Of a DNA stretch of 64,000 nt, positions 48,816 through 57,297 are shown in pieces (position 1 is the stretch's first letter; each line of letters opens with the position of its first letter). Both the position numbers and the translations under genes were made by a program. This DNA comes from Hydrogenophaga sp. (GTDB lineage Bacteria > Pseudomonadota > Gammaproteobacteria > Burkholderiales > Burkholderiaceae_C), in NCBI GenBank assembly GCA_011391595.1, contig JAABQG010000012.1:1-64000 (forward strand), read 5' to 3'. The notes below the pieces were generated by a model. The model made no database searches and had not been told where the DNA came from. It worked only from the letters and a program-made list of their open reading frames with translations.

Positions 48816-50576
48816 TCAGACTTCGTCCCAGTCCTTCCAGTCGACCTCGTTCTTGGTCCGGTACCGGTTGACCGCGCTGCCGACCGTGGGGCTGAAAATC
48901 TCGTGGCCGATGCTGTCCAGGGTGCCGTAGTGTTTCAGCCGATCCTTCACCGGACCCTTCATGCCGGCGAACCACAGCGAAATGCCCAGCTCCTGCAATT
49001 CACCGTGCAGCTTGACCAGCACGTCGGCGGCCGTGATGTCGACATCGGTGATCGCGTCGGCGGCCACCACGACCCAGCGAACCGGCGGCGGGGAGACCGC
49101 GACCGCGTGCAGGACCTGCTCCCGGAACAGCTCCGTATTGGCAAAGAACAGCTGGGCGTCCCAGCGAAACAGCACCAGGCCCGGCACCAGCCGGCCCTCG
49201 GGGTGGCGGCTGATGTCGTGGTAGCCCTTGGCGCCATCGACGCGCGCCAGGATCGCCGAATGAGGGTGCCAGGCATTCCAGACCAGCACCAGCAAGGCCA
49301 GCGCGATGGTGATGAAGATGCCCTCGATCACCCCCACAAAAGCCACGCCCATAAAGCTGATGACCGACAGCGCAAACTCCACCCGCCGCAGGCGATACAT
49401 GGCCCACATGCCCCGGAGGTCGGCGAAGGAAAGACAGGCCGCGATGACGACGGCGCCCAGCACGGCGCTCGGCAGGCTTTGCAGCAGCGCGGGCGCAAGC
49501 ATCAGCAGCAGGGCGATCGCGAGGGCCCCGACCAGACCCGTCATCTGCGTCCGGGCGCCGGCCGCCTCCGCCACTGGCGTGCGCGAGGCGCTGCTGCTGA
49601 TGGAGAAGCCCTGGAACAGGCCGGAGGCGATGTTGGCGGCGCCCAGGGCGATCATTTCCTGGTTCTGGCTGACCGGGTAGCCCCCGCGCTGGGCCAGCGC
49701 GCGCGACAGCACGCTGGTATCGGCGAAGGACAACAATGAAATGATGACGGCGCCAGGCAGCAGATGGAGGATCTCCTGCATCGTCACTTCGGGGATCTGA
49801 AAATACGGCAGCCCTTGGGGCAGCTTGCCCAGCACGGCGATGTGGGCGGTGGCGCCCAGGTCCAGCAGCGCCGACACCCCGGTGGCCAGAACGACTGCGA
49901 TCAGGATGCCAGGCCATTTCGGCCGATAGCGCTTGACGCCGAGAATGAGCGCGAGGCTCGCCGTACCGATGATCAGCGCCACGGCGTTGGTTTGGCCGTC
50001 GGCAATGCCTTGCATCAGTTGCAGGGTTTTCTCGGGCAGGTCGTCCGCCTTGATGGAGAAACCGAAGACCTTGGGTAACTGCCCGATCAGGACCGTGAGC
50101 GCAATGGCGTTCAGGAAGCCGATGCGGATCGGTTTGGACAGCAGGTCTGCGATCAGGCCCAGGCGCGCGAAGCCGATCAGCAGCGAGCAGGCGCCCGACA
50201 GCAGCGCCAGCATGCCGGCCAGCGCGACGGCGTGCGCGGCATTCCCGGTGGCCAGGGGCAGGATCAGCGCCGCAATTACCGCGGCCAGCGTGGAATCGGG
50301 CCCCAGCACCATGATGCGGCTGGGCCCGAACAGGGCGTAGGCGATCAGCGGGATGATGGTGGCGTAGAGCCCGTTGATGGCCGGCACGCCCGAGGCTTCG
50401 GCATAGCCCATGCCGACGGGAACCAGGATCGCCGTCAGGACCAGGCCGGCGATCAGGTCGTTGAAGAGCCAGGCACGCCGGTAATTCAACAGTGTGACCA
50501 GACCCGGCGCCCAGCGTCGCAGGAACGTCAGGCGGGGCGGGTCAGCCGCAGGGAGGGATTCGTTTTGAGGGTTCAT
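48816..50576 (-). CDS. SulP-family anion transporter with STAS domain (second copy)
   Basis: A 586-residue SulP protein, a clear paralogue of the one at 43513-45309. It shares GLYATIIPLIAYALFGPSRI and FSISSSASRTPVAEAAGART, and its STAS domain holds DVDITAADVLVKLHGELQEL. Substrate unknown. The ATG at 50576 is chosen; a GTG at 50585 is possible. It diverges from ppk2, and their shared 194-nt spacer contains an FNR-like box and a PHO-like array, so both genes may respond to the same signals. Confidence 0.85.
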   Translation of the reverse strand: MNPQNESLPAADPPRLTFLRRWAPGLVTLLNYRRAWLFNDLIAGLVLTAILVPVGMGYAEASGVPAINGLYATIIPLIAYALFGPSRIMVLGPDSTLAAVIAALILPLATGNAAHAVALAGMLALLSGACSLLIGFARLGLIADLLSKPIRIGFLNAIALTVLIGQLPKVFGFSIKADDLPEKTLQLMQGIADGQTNAVALIIGTASLALILGVKRYRPKWPGILIAVVLATGVSALLDLGATAHIAVLGKLPQGLPYFQIPEVTMQEILHLLPGAVIISLLSFADTSVLSRALAQRGGYPVSQNQEMIALGAANIASGLFQGFSISSSASRTPVAEAAGARTQMTGLVGALAIALLLMLAPALLQSLPSAVLGAVVIAACLSFADLRGMWAMYRLRRVEFALSVISFMGVAFVGVIEGIFITIALALLVLVWNAWHPHSAILARVDGAKGYHDISRHPEGRLVPGLVLFRWDAQLFFANTELFREQVLHAVAVSPPPVRWVVVAADAITDVDITAADVLVKLHGELQELGISLWFAGMKGPVKDRLKHYGTLDSIGHEIFSPTVGSAVNRYRTKNEVDWKDWDEV

Positions 50577-50697
50577 CTCAGGCACAGGCAGCGTCGAATC
50601 ATTCCCCCCAAGAGCGCGAAATCCCGGGGAAAAGAGTGCTTCCTCAAGACCCCCGGGCGCAAACTCAAAGGGTAAGGCCGATCACTGGCTTGTGCCG

Positions 50698-50752
50698 TTG
50701 ATTTGTGTCAAGAATGTCACGAAGTCGTCATCAGCTCATCACGGTTAAGTCA
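50698..50752 (+). promoter_or_regulatory. Adjacent FNR-like box and PHO-like array upstream of ppk2
   Basis: TTGAT-TTGT-GTCAA (50698-50711) matches the FNR consensus at 9 of 10 positions. Directly after it, four TCA units recur at an exact 11-bp period (50717, 50728, 50739, 50750) in TGTCA, CGTCA, CATCA and AGTCA, the arrangement of a PHO box. They point toward ppk2, whose ATG is at 50771. TTAAGT (50745-50750) is a possible -10. Dual oxygen and phosphate control is inferred. Confidence 0.6.
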
Positions 50753-50770
50753 CAAGTTCGGACCCAGGAA

Positions 50771-52027
50771 ATGACCAATGCCTCGCCACGACACTCAAAA
50801 ACGCCGTCTAAGGCTCACGGCCGTCCGGGCGAAAAACGTTCCCGTGCGCCAGCCAAGGCAGGCGTCGCCAGAGTGGCGACGACGGCCGTGCCGGGGAAGA
50901 CCAAGATGAAGCTCGTGGCCCAGAAAAAGGGCGACACCCGGCCGCTCGTCCCTTCGCCCCTGGTGGCGCAGGAGATCATTGCATCGCGCCAGGTCGGGCG
51001 TGTCGAGGCCTTGCGTTATGCCTTGACGCATCCGGCGCGTAGCAAGGAAGAGCGAGCTCGCTTGCTGCGCGAGGCCCTGCGCAACCTGGCCCCCGCCGAT
51101 GCCCGCTTGATCCAGAAGGCGCTCAAGGCGGAGCTGGATTCGCGGCGTGGCAACGGCCATGCCCAGCCGGATCCCGACCTGGAGCTCACCGAAGACCCGC
51201 GCCCGTTCGCCTATCCCTACAAGAACCGGATGTCGACCCAGTCGTATGAGGTGCAGACGTACCGGCTGCAGGTCGAGTTGCTGAAGATGTGGCGCTGGAT
51301 CAAGGCCCACAACCAGGGGGTGGTGGTGTTGTTCGAGGGGCGCGACGCCGCGGGCAAGGGCGGCACCATCAAACGCATGATGGAACACCTCAATCCCCGG
51401 GGGGCGCGCGTCGTGGCGCTGGAAAAGCCGAGCGAGCTGGAACTGGGGCAGTGGTATTTCCAGCTCTACATACAGCATTTGCCGACGGCGGGCGAGATCG
51501 TCCTGTTTGGCCGGTCCTGGCACAACCGCGCGGGGGTGGAGCGCGTCATGGGGTTCTGCAGCGACGCGGAGTATCAGGAGTACCTGCGCCAGGCGCCGGA
51601 ATTTGAGCGGCAGTTGGTCCGCAGCGGGATCAGGCTGGTCAAGTTCTGGTTTTCAGTCAGTCGCGAAGAGCAGCAACGGCGCTTCCGGCAGCGCGAAACC
51701 GATACGTTGAAACAATGGAAATTGAGCCCGGTGGATACCGCCTCAATGGACAAATGGGATGACTACACCGCAGCCAATGAGGCGATGTTTGGCGCCACGG
51801 ACAGCAGCGAGGCGCCATGGATCGTCATCAACTCGGACTGCAAGAAACGCGCGCGCCTGAACGCCATGCGCCATCTGCTGTTGACGATTCCCTACGACGG
51901 CCGGGACCTGGCGAACATCGGCGTCGTGGACGCGCGCATGGTGAGCCGCCCCACGCTGTCGGCAACGGCCGCGTTTCCTGTGGCTGTCCCGGTCCCGGCG
52001 AAAAGACGGAAAAACGGGACGGCCTGA
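50771..52027 (+). CDS. ppk2: Polyphosphate kinase 2
   Basis: A 418-residue PPK2. A basic low-complexity N-terminus (about 1-60) and a helical region (60-140) precede the kinase core, with Walker A FEGRDAAGKGGTIKR (about 188-202), lid and Walker B region VLFGRSWHNRAGVERVMGFC (about 235), and KFWFSVSREEQQRRFRQRE. The Walker B-type Asp of DRSWYNRAG is Gly here; N or G at this site occurs in some PPK2s. It transfers phosphate between polyphosphate and nucleotides. ATG at 50771 is chosen because the upstream ATGs fall within the PHO-like array. The DUF47 gene is convergent. Confidence 0.9.
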   Translation: MTNASPRHSKTPSKAHGRPGEKRSRAPAKAGVARVATTAVPGKTKMKLVAQKKGDTRPLVPSPLVAQEIIASRQVGRVEALRYALTHPARSKEERARLLREALRNLAPADARLIQKALKAELDSRRGNGHAQPDPDLELTEDPRPFAYPYKNRMSTQSYEVQTYRLQVELLKMWRWIKAHNQGVVVLFEGRDAAGKGGTIKRMMEHLNPRGARVVALEKPSELELGQWYFQLYIQHLPTAGEIVLFGRSWHNRAGVERVMGFCSDAEYQEYLRQAPEFERQLVRSGIRLVKFWFSVSREEQQRRFRQRETDTLKQWKLSPVDTASMDKWDDYTAANEAMFGATDSSEAPWIVINSDCKKRARLNAMRHLLLTIPYDGRDLANIGVVDARMVSRPTLSATAAFPVAVPVPAKRRKNGTA

Positions 52028-52035
52028 AAAGCGGT

Positions 52036-52683
52036 TCAGGCGTTTTCCAGAAGGATCTCTTCCAGCGTCCGGGCGGCGCGCTTGCAGTGGTCCAGCACGG
52101 CCTCCTGCATGAAATAAAAGCCACGCATCTTCATGGCATGCCAGGCGGCGGCCTCGTCGCCTTCCTTCTCGAACAGTTGCGTGATGGCCAGCCGCATGAC
52201 CTCGACGGCGCGCGCTTCGATGTCGTCTACCTCCTGGCATTGCTTGAGAATCTCGGGCACCCGCTCCCGGCCTTCCAGCGCGATCACGGCCCGATTCAGG
52301 CGGATGCAGGCATCAGCGCCGAGCGAAGCCATTTCGCGCGCCTGCGGGGTCGAGTCGGCGATGTGGTGGGTGGCGATCGAGTTGGCGACACTTTGCAGGG
52401 AGTCGACCACGCGATCGAGATCGAGTGCCAGGGTGTGGATCTGGTCGCGGTTGATCGGGGTAGTGAAGGACTCGTAGAGCAGGTGAATCAACTCGGCCTT
52501 GAGGGTGTCGGCACTGGTCTCGTTCAGGTTGACCTCGTCGATCAGCGCTGCGCTGTCCATACCCGGGTTGCCCAGGCCGCTGATCAACCGCAGGTTGGCA
52601 TTGGCGGCGGCCACCATGCGGTCGGTGTGCGAAGTCAAAAGGCTGAAGAAGACACCGCGTTGCGGCATGACGTTATTGAGCAT
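52036..52683 (-). CDS. DUF47/PhoU-like phosphate transport regulator (distal copy)
   Basis: A 215-residue all-helical protein starting MLNNVMPQRGVFFSLLTSHT. It contains the DUF47 pattern FTTPINRDQIHTLALDLDRV and EILKQCQEVDDIEARAVEVM. The family is PhoU-like and accompanies Pit transporters. It is the third gene of DUF47-pit-DUF47, 44 nt after pit. It is about half identical by eye to the first copy (53754-54392), suggesting a duplication around pit. Confidence 0.82.
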   Translation of the reverse strand: MLNNVMPQRGVFFSLLTSHTDRMVAAANANLRLISGLGNPGMDSAALIDEVNLNETSADTLKAELIHLLYESFTTPINRDQIHTLALDLDRVVDSLQSVANSIATHHIADSTPQAREMASLGADACIRLNRAVIALEGRERVPEILKQCQEVDDIEARAVEVMRLAITQLFEKEGDEAAAWHAMKMRGFYFMQEAVLDHCKRAARTLEEILLENA

Positions 52684-52727
52684 GGGTGAGTCTCCTGCAG
52701 TCGGTTTTCATGGAGCGGCGGGACGGG

Positions 52728-53741
52728 CTAAAGGAAGCTGCGACCGACGTACCAGAACAGCGCGGCGATCAGGCCGGAGGCCGGAATCGTCAGGACCCAG
52801 GCGATCACCAGGTTGAAGGTGATCGCCCAGCGAACCGCCTTGACATCCTGCGCCGCGCCCACCCCGACGATCGCGCCAGTGATGGTGTGCGTGGTGGACA
52901 CCGGGATGCCGCCCAGCGTGGCCAGACCCAGGCTGATCGCGCCGCCCATCGACGCGCAGGAGCCGCTGACCGAGTTGAGCCGGGTGATCTTGGTGCCCAT
53001 GGTCTTCACGATGCGCCAGCCGCCCAGGTAAGTGCCCCAGGCGATGGCGCCGTAGCAGGCGTAGACCACCCACGTGGGGAGCGTCTTCACGTCGGTGGTG
53101 GCCGTGCCGGCGGTGATCATCAGCAGCCAGATGATGCCGATGGTCTTTTGCGCGTCGTTGCCGCCATGCCCCAGGCTGTAGGCCGCCGCAGCGAACAGCT
53201 GCCCGCCTTTGAACCATTTGCCTGCCTGGTACGGCGAGCGGTTGCGGAACACCCAGGCCACCAGCACCATCAGCAGCCCGCCGATCAGGAAGCCGACCAG
53301 CGGCGAGATGATGATGAAGATCAGTATCTTGCCGAAGCCGCTCCAGACGATCGGCGCGAGGCCACCGGCCTTGACGACGGTGGCGCCCACCAGACCGCCG
53401 ACCAGCGCGTGGGACGACGACGAGGGGATGCCGTAGTACCAGGTGATGATGTTCCAGGCCAGCGCCCCCATGAGGGCGCCGAAGATCACGAAATGGTCCA
53501 CCAGCGCCGGGTCCACCGTGCCCTTGCCGATGGTGGCGGCCACCTTGAGCTCGAAGACCCATAGCGCCGCAAAGTTGAAGAATGCCGCAAAGATGACCGC
53601 CTGCTTGGGCGTCAGGGCCCCGGTGGCGACGATGGTCGAGATGGAGTTGGCGCCATCATGAAAGCCGTTCATGAAGTCGAAAGCCAGCGCGACGAGGACG
53701 AGCAGCGCCAGCGACCAGAAAGGAATGGTGAGGTTTTCCAC
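52728..53741 (-). CDS. pit: Low-affinity inorganic phosphate transporter (PiT family)
   Basis: A 337-residue PiT/PHO4 protein with about ten helices. The two inverted-repeat signatures are FDFMNGFHDGANSISTIVA in the N-half and GGNDAQKTIGIIWLLMI in the middle, and GGIPVSTTHTITGAIVGVG is in the C-half. It moves metal-phosphate with protons and can run outward as well as inward. It is shorter than E. coli PitA (499), as in other DUF47-linked Pit proteins. It lies between two DUF47 genes with 12-nt and 44-nt gaps. Confidence 0.92.
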   Translation of the reverse strand: MENLTIPFWSLALLVLVALAFDFMNGFHDGANSISTIVATGALTPKQAVIFAAFFNFAALWVFELKVAATIGKGTVDPALVDHFVIFGALMGALAWNIITWYYGIPSSSSHALVGGLVGATVVKAGGLAPIVWSGFGKILIFIIISPLVGFLIGGLLMVLVAWVFRNRSPYQAGKWFKGGQLFAAAAYSLGHGGNDAQKTIGIIWLLMITAGTATTDVKTLPTWVVYACYGAIAWGTYLGGWRIVKTMGTKITRLNSVSGSCASMGGAISLGLATLGGIPVSTTHTITGAIVGVGAAQDVKAVRWAITFNLVIAWVLTIPASGLIAALFWYVGRSFL

Positions 53742-53753
53742 GCGGCGATCCTG

Positions 53754-54392
53754 TCAGGAGTTCTCGATGAGGATTTCTTCGATCGTCTTGGCCGCGTCCT
53801 CGCAGCGGTCGAGCACGTTTTCCTGCAGCGAGTAGAACTCGCGCATCTTCATGGCCCACCAGATGGTGCACTCGCCTTCGAACAGCTGGCTGATGGCCTT
53901 GCGCTGCACCCGGTCGGCCTGCGATTCGATCGCGTCGATCTCCTTGCACAGGTTGACCGTCTCCGCATTGCGGTTCTTGTGCGGCAGGGCCATCACGGCG
54001 CGGTTCAGTCGCATGCAGGCGTCGGCACCCAGCGAAGCCATCTCGCGGGCTTCGGGGGTGGACTCCTTGATGCTGTACATGCCCACGGCATTGGCCACGT
54101 CCTTGAGTGCATTGACGACGTTGTCGAGCTCGATCGTCAGGGTGTGGATCTGGTCGCGGTTGAATGGTGTCGTGAAGGATTTGTGGAGTAGCGCGATCAG
54201 CTCGGCCTTGATCTTGTCGGCGCTTTTTTCGTTCATGTTGACCTCGGCCACCAGCGCGGCGGTGTCTTCCGACCCCAGCCCCAGGCTGTTGACCAGGCGC
54301 AAGGTGGCATTGGCACTGGCGACGACGCGGTCCGAGTGGGCCGCAAGCAGTTCGTAGAACTCCTTGCGTTGGGGCATGAGGCTGCTGAACAT
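53754..54392 (-). CDS. DUF47/PhoU-like phosphate transport regulator (proximal copy)
   Basis: A 212-residue helical protein starting MFSSLMPQRKEFYELLAAHS. It has FTTPFNRDQIHTLTIELDNV and NLCKEIDAIESQADRVQRKA, as in DUF47/PhoU-like proteins that accompany Pit. It opens the DUF47-pit-DUF47 operon; a PHO-like array and an FNR-like palindrome lie 75-150 nt upstream. The ATG at 54392 is preferred to upstream frame, which lacks conservation. Confidence 0.85.
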   Translation of the reverse strand: MFSSLMPQRKEFYELLAAHSDRVVASANATLRLVNSLGLGSEDTAALVAEVNMNEKSADKIKAELIALLHKSFTTPFNRDQIHTLTIELDNVVNALKDVANAVGMYSIKESTPEAREMASLGADACMRLNRAVMALPHKNRNAETVNLCKEIDAIESQADRVQRKAISQLFEGECTIWWAMKMREFYSLQENVLDRCEDAAKTIEEILIENS

Positions 54393-54462
54393 GGGGAATC
54401 CTTCTGGGAACTGGGTTGGGCAGGGGCGGTGGCGTCGCGACGAGCTGAACGGTTTCCGGGCA

Positions 54463-54541
54463 ATATTCATGAAAACGTCATGAATTCGTCATAAAAACAA
54501 GTTTCCCCCGATCTTGCATGTTTGAAATTGACCCATGTCAA
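54463..54541 (-). promoter_or_regulatory. PHO-like array and FNR-like palindrome upstream of the pit operon
   Basis: TCAT recurs at an exact 11-bp period (54467, 54478, 54489) in ATTCAT, CGTCAT and CGTCAT with AT-rich 4-nt gaps, the layout of a PHO box. Because TTCATGA is palindromic the array can be read in both directions. Further from the pit operon, TTGAC-CCAT-GTCAA (54528-54541) is a perfect palindrome that differs from the FNR consensus by one symmetric base. The order FNR-like then PHO-like toward the gene is the same as at ppk2. Confidence 0.5.
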
Positions 54542-54640
54542 CAGGGGAGCGGAGCAACTCATCGACACGGAAGATCCGGAATGGGCGCTGCGACACCAGC
54601 GCAGATGGCATCCTCGTGGCGGGAAGGCAAAGAAATGAGA

Positions 54641-54686
54641 AATAATGGCAAATTGCCAGCGTCACAGGTTCATGTTCAGCTATCAA
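54641..54686 (+). repeat. Dispersed ~50-bp repeat, copy D
   Basis: CCAGCGTC (54656-54663), 15 nt, GCTAT (54679-54683), preceded by AATGGCAAATTG. Lies 31 nt before the SGNH hydrolase start. Confidence 0.7.
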
Positions 54687-54717
54687 GTCGGGATTATTCC
54701 GGGCGACCTCTTCCCCC

Positions 54718-55431
54718 ATGAAACACCTTGCTGCCACGATCGCCCTCGGGCCCCTGCTCCTTCTGCAGGGCCGCCATGTGCGCCGCGTCACACCGGTGCT
54801 GCCCGAACCACCCGGACCGCGTTACGGCCGGGCGGGCACGGGGCCGGCGCTGCGCTTGCTGATTCTCGGGGACTCGGCTGCGGCCGGCGTCGGGGCCGCG
54901 ACACAGGGGGAAGCACTTTCGGGGCAACTAGTCCAGGCACTGCTGCCCCGGTTTGACCTGACGTGGAAGCTGATCGCCCGCACCGGCGCCACCACACAAG
55001 ACACCTTGCAAATGCTGGCGCCGCTGGAACGCGAGCCGTTCGATGTGGTGGTGACCTCGCTGGGCGTCAACGATGTGACGGGTGGTCGCAGCCCGCGTCG
55101 CTGGATGATCGACCAGGCGCGGCTGGTGACCCTTTTGCGCGAGGAATTCGGCGCAAAGCGAATCCTGCTGTCGGCCCTTCCGCCCATGCACCTGTTCCCC
55201 GCGCTGCCGCAGCCACTGCGTGCCTACCTGGGTGCGCAGGCGCTGCGCTACAACGCGGCCCTGCGTGCGTTCGCGCGGACTGCCCCTGGCTGCACCTGGG
55301 TGCCGCTGGATGTGACGCAGGACCGTTCGCACATGGCGCACGATGGATTTCATCCCGGGCCACCGGTTTATGCGGCCTGGGCTGAACTGCTGGCCCGGCA
55401 GATTGAAGCGGACGCAGTTGCGCCGCGATGA
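54718..55431 (+). CDS. SGNH/GDSL hydrolase
   Basis: A 237-residue esterase-like protein. An N-terminal hydrophobic segment (HLAATIALGPLLLLQGRH) may anchor or export it. The four SGNH blocks are seen: LLILGDSAAAGVG (Ser), RTGATTQD (Gly), SLGVNDVTGG (Asn) and AHDGFHPGPPVY (Asp and His). It probably deacylates a lipid or polysaccharide ester; substrate unknown. Repeat copy D lies just upstream. The next gene begins 16 nt later on the same strand. Confidence 0.82.
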   Translation: MKHLAATIALGPLLLLQGRHVRRVTPVLPEPPGPRYGRAGTGPALRLLILGDSAAAGVGAATQGEALSGQLVQALLPRFDLTWKLIARTGATTQDTLQMLAPLEREPFDVVVTSLGVNDVTGGRSPRRWMIDQARLVTLLREEFGAKRILLSALPPMHLFPALPQPLRAYLGAQALRYNAALRAFARTAPGCTWVPLDVTQDRSHMAHDGFHPGPPVYAAWAELLARQIEADAVAPR

Positions 55432-55447
55432 CGAGGAAAGAAACACC

Positions 55448-55882
55448 ATGGATATTCAAGCCTTCATGCGCGGCTACCAGGCCGCCTGGCAGCAACGCGA
55501 TGAACACCTGCTTTGCCGCCTGTTTGCACCCGATGCGGTCTATCACAACACGCCGTTTGCCGAGCAGCGCGGGCATGCCGCCATCGCCGAATACTGGCAG
55601 CGGGTGAAACTCCAAGAGGACATCCATCTGGACTTCACAGTGCTCGCCAGCACGGAGCGCGGCGGCGTTGCGCATTGGCATGTGACCTACCAGGTCGCCT
55701 CCGAAGAGCTTTTCCGGATCTGGGCAGCATCCTCCGGCACCCACCTTTTGCCACGCCAGAGTGGCGACCCGCTGCCCCGTCTGACGCTCGACGGCGTGCT
55801 GACGGCTGACTTCAACGAGGCCGGCCTGTGCCAGACCTGCCGTCTTTGGTGGCACAGCCAGGTGTCTCCACCGGCACTTTAG
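55448..55882 (+). CDS. SnoaL-like (NTF2-fold) protein
   Basis: A 144-residue protein with an NTF2-like pattern: MRGYQAAWQQRDEHLLCRLF, APDAVYHNTPFAEQRGHAAI, AEYWQRV. These folds serve as small enzymes or binding domains; no catalytic set can be named. AGGAAAGAAACACC precedes the ATG at 55448. It follows the hydrolase gene by 16 nt. Confidence 0.65.
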   Translation: MDIQAFMRGYQAAWQQRDEHLLCRLFAPDAVYHNTPFAEQRGHAAIAEYWQRVKLQEDIHLDFTVLASTERGGVAHWHVTYQVASEELFRIWAASSGTHLLPRQSGDPLPRLTLDGVLTADFNEAGLCQTCRLWWHSQVSPPAL

Positions 55883-55910
55883 GACTGGGGGTTTGCCGCA
55901 GGTAGTGCAA

Positions 55911-55985
55911 TGGTGCGTTACAAGGATTCCGCGCAGTTCGTCGCGATGATGCGCAGTGGCAGGCGCCCGGCCGGCAGCTACTGAC
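55911..55985 (+). CDS. Very short ORF, doubtful
   Basis: An ATG frame of 24 codons reads MVRYKDSAQFVAMMRSGRRP and ends at TGA. It has no ribosome site or neighbour support. The composition recalls short fragments of DUF1330-like proteins, so it may be a gene remnant. Low confidence. Confidence 0.15.
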
Positions 55986-56002
55986 GGCCTCAGCCCTCCT
56001 GT

Positions 56003-57157
56003 TCAGACCGGGTAGGTGCCCGGCAGCAGGATGCCCTTGTCAATCTTCTCGATGTCGGTCTGGCCGCAAAGCGCCATCGTGATGTCCATCTCCCTGTGGA
56101 TGATCTCCAGCGCCTTGGTCACGCCGGCCTCGCCCATGGCGCCGAGGCCGTAGATGAAGGCTCGGCCGATGTACACGCCCTTGGCGCCCAGCGCTCGGGC
56201 CTTGAGCACGTCCTGGCCCGAGCGGATGCCGCCGTCCATGTGGATCTCGATGTCCGCTCCGACTGCGTCGACAATGGCCGGCAGCGCGCGGATGCTGGTC
56301 TCGGCCCCGTCGAGCTGGCGCCCGCCGTGGTTGCTGACGATCAGCGCGTCGGCGCCCGAATTCACAGCCAGCCGCGCGTCTTCCACATCCTGAATGCCCT
56401 TGAGGATCAGCTTGCCGCCCCAGCGCTTCTTGATCCACTCGACGTCGGCCCAGTTCAGCGTCGGGTCGAACTGCTGCGAGGTCCAGGCCGACAGGTTGCT
56501 CGTGTCGCTCACGCCGTCCACATGGCCGATGATGTTGCCAAAGCTGCGCCGGGATGTGCCCAGCATGCCCATGCCCCAGCGCCACTTGGTCGCCAGGTTG
56601 ATCAGGTTGGTCAGCGTGGGCTTGGGCGGGGCGGAGAGGCCGTTTTTCAGATCCTTGTGGCGCTGCCCGATGATCTGCAGATCCAGCGTCAGCACCAGCG
56701 CCGAGCAATTGGCTGCCTTGGCACGTTCAATCAACCGCTCGATGAAACCGCGGTCGCGGATCACATAGACCTGGAACCAGAACGGGTGATTGCCGGTGCC
56801 GGCGGCCACGTCCTCGATCGAGCAGATGCTCATGGTGGAGAGCGTGAACGGCACCCCGAAACGCTTGGCCGCATTGGCGGCCTTGATTTCACCGTCGGCG
56901 TGCTGCATGCCGGTCAGGCCGACCGGCGCCAGCGCCACCGGCATGGCCACATCCTGACCGATCATCTGCGTACGGGTGCTGCGGTTTTCCATGTTGATCG
57001 CCACGCGCTGGCGCAGCTTGATCTTCTGGAAGTCGGTCTCGTTGGCGCGGTAGGTGCTCTCGGTCCAGCTGCCGGAGTCGGCATAGTCATAGAACATGCG
57101 CGGCACGCGTTTTTGCGCGAGAACGCGCAGGTCTTCGATGTTGGTGATGACGGTCAT
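56003..57157 (-). CDS. FMN-dependent alpha-hydroxy acid dehydrogenase (LldD family)
   Basis: A 384-residue TIM-barrel flavoprotein of the lactate dehydrogenase / glycolate oxidase family. It has FYDYADSGSWTESTYRAN near the N-terminus, LAPVGLTGMQHADGEI, LVLTLDLQIIGQRHKDLKNG, and the catalytic His in ADALIVSNHGGRQLDGAETS followed by DIEIHMDGGIRSGQDVLKA. It oxidises a 2-hydroxy acid, passing electrons to quinone or oxygen. The start MTVITNIEDLRVLAQKRVP at 57157 has the usual family N-terminus. It is divergent from the catabolic cluster at 57626. Confidence 0.87.
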   Translation of the reverse strand: MTVITNIEDLRVLAQKRVPRMFYDYADSGSWTESTYRANETDFQKIKLRQRVAINMENRSTRTQMIGQDVAMPVALAPVGLTGMQHADGEIKAANAAKRFGVPFTLSTMSICSIEDVAAGTGNHPFWFQVYVIRDRGFIERLIERAKAANCSALVLTLDLQIIGQRHKDLKNGLSAPPKPTLTNLINLATKWRWGMGMLGTSRRSFGNIIGHVDGVSDTSNLSAWTSQQFDPTLNWADVEWIKKRWGGKLILKGIQDVEDARLAVNSGADALIVSNHGGRQLDGAETSIRALPAIVDAVGADIEIHMDGGIRSGQDVLKARALGAKGVYIGRAFIYGLGAMGEAGVTKALEIIHREMDITMALCGQTDIEKIDKGILLPGTYPV

Positions 57158-57297
57158 GAGGGTCTCCGGTGGGTTCTGGGGTGGGCGTCCATGGCACTGT
57201 CTGCATGGTAGCGGGACGGGTGCGACGCGTGTTTGAAACCTGCCCAGCCGGATTGAATTTATTTCTGAACCACGGTCCTGACCCCCGCGCCGCGTAC

